Of a stretch of 34,607 nucleotides of DNA, positions 23,701 through 32,700 are shown one piece after another (the first letter of the stretch is position 1; every line of letters starts with the position of its first letter). The DNA is from Isoetes engelmannii (lineage: Eukaryota > Streptophyta > Lycopodiopsida > Isoetales > Isoetaceae): positions 1 to 34,607 of the forward strand of contig JAANSK020252607.1 of the NCBI GenBank assembly GCA_011763485.2, given 5' to 3'. Position numbers and translations under genes: made by a program. Under the pieces are notes generated by a model that saw only the letters and a list, made by a program, of their open reading frames with translations, made no database searches and was not told the origin of the DNA.

Positions 23701-26700
23701 TGGTTGAAGGGTTGAAAGAGACTGAGTCGGAGCTTCACTCCCATTGTGAAGAAACTTCTATATGGGTTGATAGTGTAAAAAAGCCAGCAAAGGAGACAAT
23801 CAATGCCACATTAGAGGAGGAAAGAAAAAAGCTTTGAAGGCATGGAATGTCAGAGTTAGGGCTTGAAATGGTCTCTGGCCCACTACAGCAACCGAGTTTG
23901 TGACCAACACTTTAGGCATATCAGATCACAAAATTGAAGATCACAAAACTAAAGCTGCTTGGGGTGTAAAGGCCACCCAAGAGGACAACCCTTAATCATT
24001 AAGATACCTTGGAGGATGGGTTGAATGCCCCAAGAATAGGAGAAACTTGCAACACTTTCCAAGATCTTCATCACTGAAAGAGATGCTTGTAAGAGGTTGC
24101 AGAGGTTCGAAAATACCCAACTGAATGGGGCATCTATAGAGATGGCCGATTCATCATCCACGACAAGGTCCAGAAATAGGACCATAAAATCCATGGTTAT
24201 GGCAGCGTGGAACTTAATGAGACCTTGAGATCAGATCCAGTTGATCTTATGGACCTTGTCGTTGGAAAGACATGAAACAATAGAAACTGGTCTTCCAGAA
24301 GTGTCAGGTTACTATTGGGATTCAACTCAAAGAAGCAAGAAGAAAGGTAAAACGGGAATCAGGAGGGTAGTAGTTCTTTTCAAATCAGAAGTATCCGGAA
24401 TCATTTCAACACTGAAAAAAGATAATTCTTTATATGAGATACAAAATGTTTGATTGACGATAGACCAAAGCTGCACGGAGGGTGTTTGAATATATAATCC
24501 TTCCGCTATATCGAGATATGTGCATCTTTGGCCTCTCCAATATATTTAGCTTGGCTAATCTAGATCTCATCTTTACATGTATATATGTTGTATCTCATAT
24601 TGAATGGATTATCTTGTCTTATGGGATCAACTTGTGTTCTTGAAGTAGCAAGGTTCCTGTGGGTCAAGATACAGACATCTCCAATAGATGCATATATGTT
24701 GCTGCATGTTACTTCCCCCTCCCAAATCTCAGATGTACTGATGTTGATATGCAAGAAGGAGCCTTTCCATACACAATTCAGATCCATAACTCTCAAAATG
24801 TGGACAAAAAGCCACAATGCTCACATCGGCTACACTTTTCTGCACAAGCTTTGCTAATTCAGTAAACCTCATGCACAAACAAAACATTTGGTACGTCAAA
24901 GAATGCAAAAACCTTCACAAGCAGCTCAAGGAAGAAATAACAGTCTGCTCCTCTACAGTTAAACCAAGAAAGCCTATAAGATATCTGCTAAATTTTGGCA
25001 GAAGCTTCTCGCTAAGAAATGAATTTGCCTCTATAAGATCTAAAAGTGTGGACCATTATTCTCGAACACTTTTAGATGTGAGAAAATCAGATATATTGGA
25101 CATTAGATTGTAGCCCCGGCCCCAATCCGCCTCTCTTTTCTTCCGAGAAGCCATGAGCAAGATGAACACTGTGAATGCAAAAGATTTTGAGGATCTGCAG
25201 GCTGAGGATACCCTTGTGCCCGACGTATTCGATGAGATAACATGCTTAGGTTTTCCAAAGCATGGATCATTTATTTAAGATGGAGGCTCAACAAATCCAA
25301 ACAACTACTGCCTGTCATGATTGAACATGTCATGGATGGAAGTGCATTAGGCTTGATTATCAATGAACATGAGAGATAAATCTCCTTAGAGTACCTTGCA
25401 GTCTATCATTGGGGAAGCTAAAGCCATGAAAAAGAAGTGTATTGCTGCTTTGTGGATTTGCACAAGGTCTTTGATGTTGCTAGAGTATGATGACTGTGCA
25501 TGCTGAGTCATCCACCTATTGCTGACATGGCATTACTATATATGCCGTAACGTTCACTCTAGGAGCTAGTAGGTGCTTATGCTTCCGTCTGTCCTTGTCT
25601 TTCCTTCATCCTTCAGGATTCCCTCAGGTCATCATGGTAGGTCATCATGGTATCTGAGCCTAGCTGAAGGGGGAGGTTAGCAAGTCGATCACGGTTGATC
25701 TTCAAAATTCTCATTAACTTTTTTGATTTGGAAGCTAAGCTCTCCAGGCTTGGTCAGTTTGACACAGATGTTCTTGAGAAATCCTTGCTCTAAGAAATCT
25801 GGTGTAGATTGGATCAATGAAACTCGAGTCAATTTCTTGGCAATATTACTTGCAAGATCAATTGACTGCAAAGGATGTGTACAATTCTTGGTTGTTAAAG
25901 GTCGGATTTGAGGTGCAGATTGTCTGGATGGGAATCTTGTAGATGGTGCAAACACAGGGCTAGACTAGGAGACTTCACAATTTGACTAAATAATGCAAGC
26001 ACATGGCATAGACTCGGAGTCCAAATCTGACAAGTATAGTGCCGGTGGTGATTTCTCAAGATAGGTTTGCGGCAACAGATTTTGCCAGATTTGAAGTTTG
26101 GGCATAGCATTAGGGTTTGGATCTGCAGTTGTGTCCTAAGTCTCTTGGTCGACTTTACGAGATTGCATCAGGGAGGGAACCAGACTCGCCATGAGTTTGT
26201 GTATGCCATGTGGCGTTAGTTTCTGTTGAAAATTTTGGTGTAGATGCTGCAACTGGAGTTAGGTCTATGACGTTTGGCAAATTGATCGGAATTAGGAAAG
26301 CAGGAGGCACATATTTTTCTAGGACGTTTGCATATTTGTGGATCTTAGGTTTTGCGGCCAAGATGTTTTAACCTATTTTCGGTGATCCAAACGAGGCAAA
26401 TGCCAAAATTGGTCCTCCCAGAAGTGCATAAAGTTGTATCTAGACAGCGGCTCGTGTTAGTCGAGAAGGCAGAGGAGATATTGTGCAGAAAATATTTGAC
26501 AGATTTGAGGTTCTTGATGCAGAAAATCTTTGAGAGGTTTTGGGGTTCTCGATGGCCTTTAGTTCTGGATTGCATCAGACCCAGACCGATCTGCAGAGCA
26601 CCTAAACTGCAGAGGAGAGTAATGGTATTTGTGACAAAGGAGCTAATCAGATTTGTGTAGCACTCTAGGAGTTTATGATGATTCAGGAGAGGTTGTACGA

Positions 26701-29700
26701 GATTGTAGCTGCGCTGAAAGATAAGTTTCTAAATAGTAAGAACTATGAAGAATGGAGATTTCAAATGACCTGGTCATTAGTTTCACAAGGCTTGTGGCAT
26801 GTCATAAGAGGACAACATCTTTCAGAGATTAGTATTGATGATGATTATATAGTTTCCAAGTCGATAAAGCTAACTATAGAATATCCTCTGAGTTGAAAAA
26901 TTTGGCAAGCTACATTTCGTAGTTCTGAAGAGCTATGGGACTACTTGAGATCTGAATTTGGGCTGGTTAATCAATACAAGACGAAGCAACAAATTGAGGA
27001 GGGTTATTTAAAAAGTCCGGGGTATCACTACATATTTGTTCTCTTCCAGTACCACAAGTTTTAGAAATTTCTGATATTTCTCATTCACTTGATAGTCTTT
27101 CACATGAAGCTTTAGGCATAAACAGTGCGGAAAGTACAATGCACCAAGTTGTAGTACATGATCATGCAGAAGAAACTCCAAAGATGTCAGAAATTGCTAC
27201 AGAGACAGTTCAGGAATTTGTGGAGCAGAACTTAAAAATACGTTGCATGGATGATCTCAAGATCCTAGAATTGTTAGGCTTGGAATTGTTTTTTATTGAA
27301 GGGTCAAATTCTGTTATAGAAGACATTGATGAAGTTGCAGCAGCGTGCACTCATGAAAACCTGGATGTTAATGTTGATGGTATCTATTTGGTTGAAGATA
27401 TCTGCTATGAGGTTGCAGAAAACAGAGATAAGGAGAGGGCAACATCAGCATTGATATTCCAGGGTGCTCTAATTGCAGGAATACAGAAGCCTGGTCTGAG
27501 TGGTTTGATTCAGAATATTTGGAAGGAGATGAAAGAGGAGCACATGATGATCTTATGTGAAAGGAGTGTTGATTCTTATGAACAAGGTATACTCTATGAT
27601 CTTATCATGGATACAGCTGATGTACCTCTAGGGTATATACGAGGCACATGTTTTGAAAATGATGACATGCTTGCATTGCGAAGTGCTCCAGAAGAATTAA
27701 TATTAGACATTTTCAATGGATCATAAGAAAATTCGATTTCTGAGTTTCCCTGTGTGGATCTTCATGCGACCATTCCTGATTTAGCTTCTATTATGGCTCA
27801 GGTTTGTACTCAGCAGCTAGAGTCACCTTTTTACATTTGCTTAAATGTTCCATTTGGTTGCACACATGATGCGAAAGTGAAAGATCATGCTAATTTGGCT
27901 GAACGTTTGGAATATTTTTCTTCAAATTCAGCATGATTTCGATGAGTTATGTGAATATCAAAGTCTGGTTAGTATCTCAAGAGAATGTAAGGGAACAAGA
28001 TTGCATACTCTTGTTAGTATGGAGACTCATTTGCTTCGTAAGGTTAGCACAACAGTTTCTTAAGTTTATCAGCAAGGACACTGGATTTTGTAGCCCTCCA
28101 AGAGATCGTTATCAGATGTGAGAAGGAAGGGAAGGAAACTTGGGGGTGTTAACTTGACCTAAAGTGTGCAACCTAAAGTGTGCCTTTGATTCTGTCCCTC
28201 ATGAGGCCGTGCTTGGCAAACTTGCAGGAATTGGAGTTCATGGTAGGCCCCTAGAGTTCCTTAGAAATCTGTACCAGAATTCTAAGGTGAGAGTTCGTGT
28301 TGGGGAAACCCTCAGTGACAGCATGGATGTCAAAAGAGGCGTAAGACAGGGCTGCCCTAGCTCTCCTACCCTCTTCAACATCTTCATAAACGACGTAGTC
28401 AATGAGACAAGAGATCTAGGGGTCTTTGTCCCAGGACCAGCTAAAATTCAGGCTCTGCTTTTTGCAGATGACATAAATACTGTAGCTGATACCAAAGAGG
28501 ATTTACAGCGACAGTTCAATGAAATCCATTGATGGTCCCAGAAATGGGACATGAATTTGGAATTGCAAAATGCGACGTAATGAATTTTTTCCCTAAAAGG
28601 GGGAAGAACTCAATGACCATGATGCCCGGGCGCAGATCGAGTCCCTAACGTTAAAGAATATCGTTATCTGGGTATCCGAGTAGATGAAGAATTTAGAATG
28701 GAGACGGTTGTCAAGGAGGGGGCAACAAGGGGGAACAAGCACTACATTCGATGGCGCACTTTCTGCTTGTGAACAGGATTCCTACATTGGCTAAGGTGCA
28801 GGTCGTGAAATCTGTGCTTTACCCTTGTCTGACTTGGGGAAGCAAAATATTGGGAATGTGCAGGGCATCCATTTTCTCGCCACTGGAGAAAGTTCTACAT
28901 AGGGCGGGGAAATGGATTGTAGGGAGGTCAGGAAGGTCCTCCCTCGTTGCAGGTAGTGCTATATTCGGAATTTCAGAGCCAATTCATGCATTTGCGGCGG
29001 GACAGAGAGTTAGGGCAAGGAAAAGTACCCAATGTTGAACACGTGGGTGTCGGATATACTGACTCAGGTTCCCAAGAAAAGAGGGAGGTGGACTTGGATA
29101 GAGAGGACTAAGAGATGGCTCAAAAGGGAGGTGGATATGGAGGCAAATCCTGACATGTCCCCCCAAAAATAACGTGAGGAAAGGAAGCAAACATGGGAAA
29201 AGTGGGCAAGACATAAACCTTTAGATTGTTTGAGGGACTGCATGGAAAGCAAATTCCATGACACCAGGAAGTACATTCTGGCTGCTCATGGTAAAGAAGA
29301 ACTTGCATTCTGTGGGTTAAATGTTTGCTTCTTGCACGTACTCGGGGCCTTTACTTGGCCAAGAAAGCCTTGAACTCAAGGACGATAAGCAGGCAGGTTG
29401 CCTCCAAATGTCCTCTCTGTTCTCCCGCGATCTCTCCTATTGGGAAGAATTGCAGCACCTCATGGTGGATTGCTCCGCCTTGGAGGAGCTGAGAACTCGT
29501 ACAATTAAATGGAATATTTCAACTCAAAATGCAGTTGTTACCGGGGGTGCTCTACATACTGAGCGTGAACACAACTCAGAAGTAGTGGGAAGGCCCATGT
29601 CCATCAGGAGTGCAGTGTTGCTCGCAGGTGGCGAGATTGACAGCGAATGGTGCCAGGCTCGCCCGCAAGATGAGGAACCCGGCTTCGTGCCGGTGGTGCA

Positions 29701-32700
29701 GTTCCTTGTTGAGGCCATGCCAGTGTACTTGGAAGACCTGAAAGTTACCACGTATACTGACCTAGTTTCAGCTGGCGGAGTCCCGGGCGTTACCTTTGTC
29801 ACTCCACCTCAAGCCGATGCCACACTTGTTGTAGGGCAAAGCCTTTTGGGGCGTGTGTCAGAGATATGATTCAAGACCAGTAGATAACTGGTAGTCCCTG
29901 GAGAATTTCCCCTAAGCTTGATTCGTCTTCTAAAAGCTTATGACCAAGTATGGATGTACTTGACTCACACCAACTCCAAGAGTTGATGCGTGGGAAAAAG
30001 AAAAATCATATATACTTTATCCCGACTAATGTTATTTCTTTTTTTTTTATGGTGTGGATATGGCTTATATGGACTTCTCTTTGAAGTCTTATTCCAGTAG
30101 CTTGATTGGATGTATTTCAGCTAAACGAGAATGATACAAGGGCAGAAAGACATGGTTCAAGACTCAAGACCTTTGGAAGCCATGGCCTATGTTGTAGTTG
30201 AGTTTGCTCTGTCTCACGAGCAGTGTTTGATTTCAGGGGGGATATTAGCATCTCATTTCTGTTAGTTTGTTTTTGGTTTTCAGCCATGCACGTCATCAGG
30301 GGGGATGGTAGAGTAGGGCAGAGCCTCGTTAGGCACCTGCCGGTTGGTGTAGCTTGAAATTGACGAATAGTTGGTATGTGGAAAACCCACCCTAAGTTAG
30401 TAGGTATGAAGGATGACTTATGTCTAAGCATGGAAGATGGTTAGGCTCGCAGGCCTCAGCTTGGGGAGGGAAGCTATACCAAAAATGCAACTGGCCAGCG
30501 TTTTTTTTAGAGTATGATGACTGAGCATGCTGAGTCATCCACATGTTGCTGATGGCATCACTATATATGCCATAGTCATGCCTCACCATAGTTAGTTCAG
30601 TCTAGGAGCTAGTAGGTGCTTATGCTCTGTCCTTGTCTTTTCTTCATCCTTCAGGATTTCTTCAGGTCATCAGATACAACCCCTTTGAAATGCCTATTTC
30701 ATAGACTTTTGGTCGCAAGAAAGTGATATGGGCCATTTGGCATTCTACAAAAATGTACAGATAGAAGATAAGTACATGGAGGCTGGTCGGATGAAATAAA
30801 CTGCACTATAGGGATCAAACTGGGCTGCCACTTATCCCCTATGCTTTGTGGTTTATACATTGATGAGCTGGAAATCCTTGTAGCAGCATTTGGAGGTGCT
30901 GAGGAGTGCATGTCCATCCTTCTGTATGTGGATGATGTGGTACTTATATCCTCTTCTCCTGAAGGCCTTCAACATCATTTATTGGCACTTGAGAAACTCT
31001 GCATGCAAAGAGAGTATAAGTGAACGTGGACCAAACAAAAGTGATGATGTTCAACACATCACGAGCTTTCGTGCATCGCAGATCCTCCTCCTTTATGGAT
31101 CCACCAATGGTATTTTTTCATATCCTTATCATTCACGGTAGCTTTTCATAATTGCTACTATTGCTGGTGGTTTGAACCTCTACCAATGCTGAGGCCAGAT
31201 CTTCCCATATCTTAAGATAGATAGTTTTGATGTGGTGGCTCTGATATCTTGGAGGAATTGGTAGGTAATACAGTAGTGATGGAGTGTAGGAAGGCAGATG
31301 GCAGTGATGCATTATGAAAGTTCGGCTCAGATAATTTTTTTTTTTCTCGGGAAGAGCTTTTGGCTGCAGATACTTTTGAGTGACGGCTAGTTTCTTGGGA
31401 ATATTATCAGCAAGGACTTCTACACAATCAGAGTATAGGGTTGGATGTAAATGATGGTACTTTACATTTCCAGAGAGTTTTCTGGAACTTGAAACAACTT
31501 CCATTCTTTTTGCAAGGACAATTGCCATGTATCAGATTGGTAAGTTTCTAGATGATGCAATGTATGAGGCAGCAGAAAACTCAGTAGTCTTAGTAGTTAC
31601 AGATGTTTTTGGAAAGCTTTAATCTCAGGGATTGTGCAACCAGTTGCCCTTATAAAGCAGAACTTTTCGAATGAGTTGACCAGAGATTATTATCTCAGTA
31701 CATAATGTGCATATGGAATTGTGGCGTGTCATTTGTACGGGTCTGAATGTTTACATGTACATATACGTGTACATATCCATGCACACGTGGTGCCTATTTA
31801 TTCTGTATGATTCTCATTTATTTTTATTTTATGTTTTTTGAGGGTAAGGTATGTACTCATTTATCAACGGAACAGTCGTCCCATTTCCCTCTTTCTCTTG
31901 TGTCTTCTCCCATTTTGGTGTAATAAAGAATTTCATGGTTGAAACATCGGACCTTATCATAATCAAAATTTTTATGGTTGAAACGTCGAATCTGCAAATG
32001 TAATATTGCATTTTTGTGTGCCAATGCAGTGCTGTTTTTGATGAAGTTGATATTTTGTTTGAGGATCCAGACTTTAGTGAGGTGATGGACAAATTGGATG
32101 AATCACCTGCATCTCTTACAATCCAGTATCTACATGTAACAGCCACGCTTCCTGTTGAGATACATGACAGTTTGATAAAAAGGTACCCGGATGCAATGCC
32201 TCTAATTGGCCCGAACTTGCATCGTACAGCTGCCGGTCTGCAAGAGGTAGAGTATGTACACTTTTTTTTAATGCATTATGTTTCCTAATACGACTTTGTG
32301 TGAAACATAGGTATTGGTTGACTGTAGTGGAGATAATGAAGTGTCAATAGAAACAGCTTTTCTAAACAAAAAGGCTGCATTGCTTCAGTTACTGGAGCGA
32401 AGAACAGCCCCAAAAACAATTATTTTCTGTAACAAGGTGACTTCAACTCAACCATGGGTTTTAACAGATTAGAACATGAGGATGCAGAAGCTGTGAAAAA
32501 AATTAAAATCATGGAAGAAAACACAACATGCCTAAAAATGCATAATATCTAGTCCTGTATGAATAATAATAATACATGATTTTTGTGCCCCTTAATCTCA
32601 AATCCAGGAGGGTGCTGCATAATAATCTGCTTATCACGTTCACCATCTAAAATTACCAACTTGAAGTTCATTTGGTGTGATGCCCACTTGTAGACAATCT

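Larger units (their letters stand above)
28150..29869 (+). mobile_element. 5'-truncated LINE (family 1) inside element B
   Basis: Contains the second half of a reverse transcriptase and the region to the C-terminal knuckle; everything before motif A is absent, as is usual for LINEs copied by target-primed reverse transcription. The 5' junction holds a duplicated ACCTAAAGTGTGC. The 3' end is uncertain; a poly-T-rich stretch lies near 30037-30048. Confidence 0.75.
25478..30672 (+). mobile_element. LTR element B, nested in a LINE and carrying two later insertions
   Basis: LTRs at 25478 to about 25647 and at 30306-30672 share TAGAGTATGATGACTG-GCATGC and AGGAGCTAGTAGGTGCTTAT and end in GTCATCA. 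A primer site follows the left one. Flanks are GATGT and GATAC, a 5-bp duplication with two transitions. The interior reads leader, a decayed gag, an unassigned ORF, the PF-CTHD segment, a truncated LINE, then the 3' region with CAGGGGGGAT tracts. No RT, integrase or protease of its own is seen. Confidence 0.8.

Noticed and set aside
29524-29802. Minus-strand 92-codon frame
   Set aside because: Shadow of the C-terminal LINE 1 frame on the + strand.
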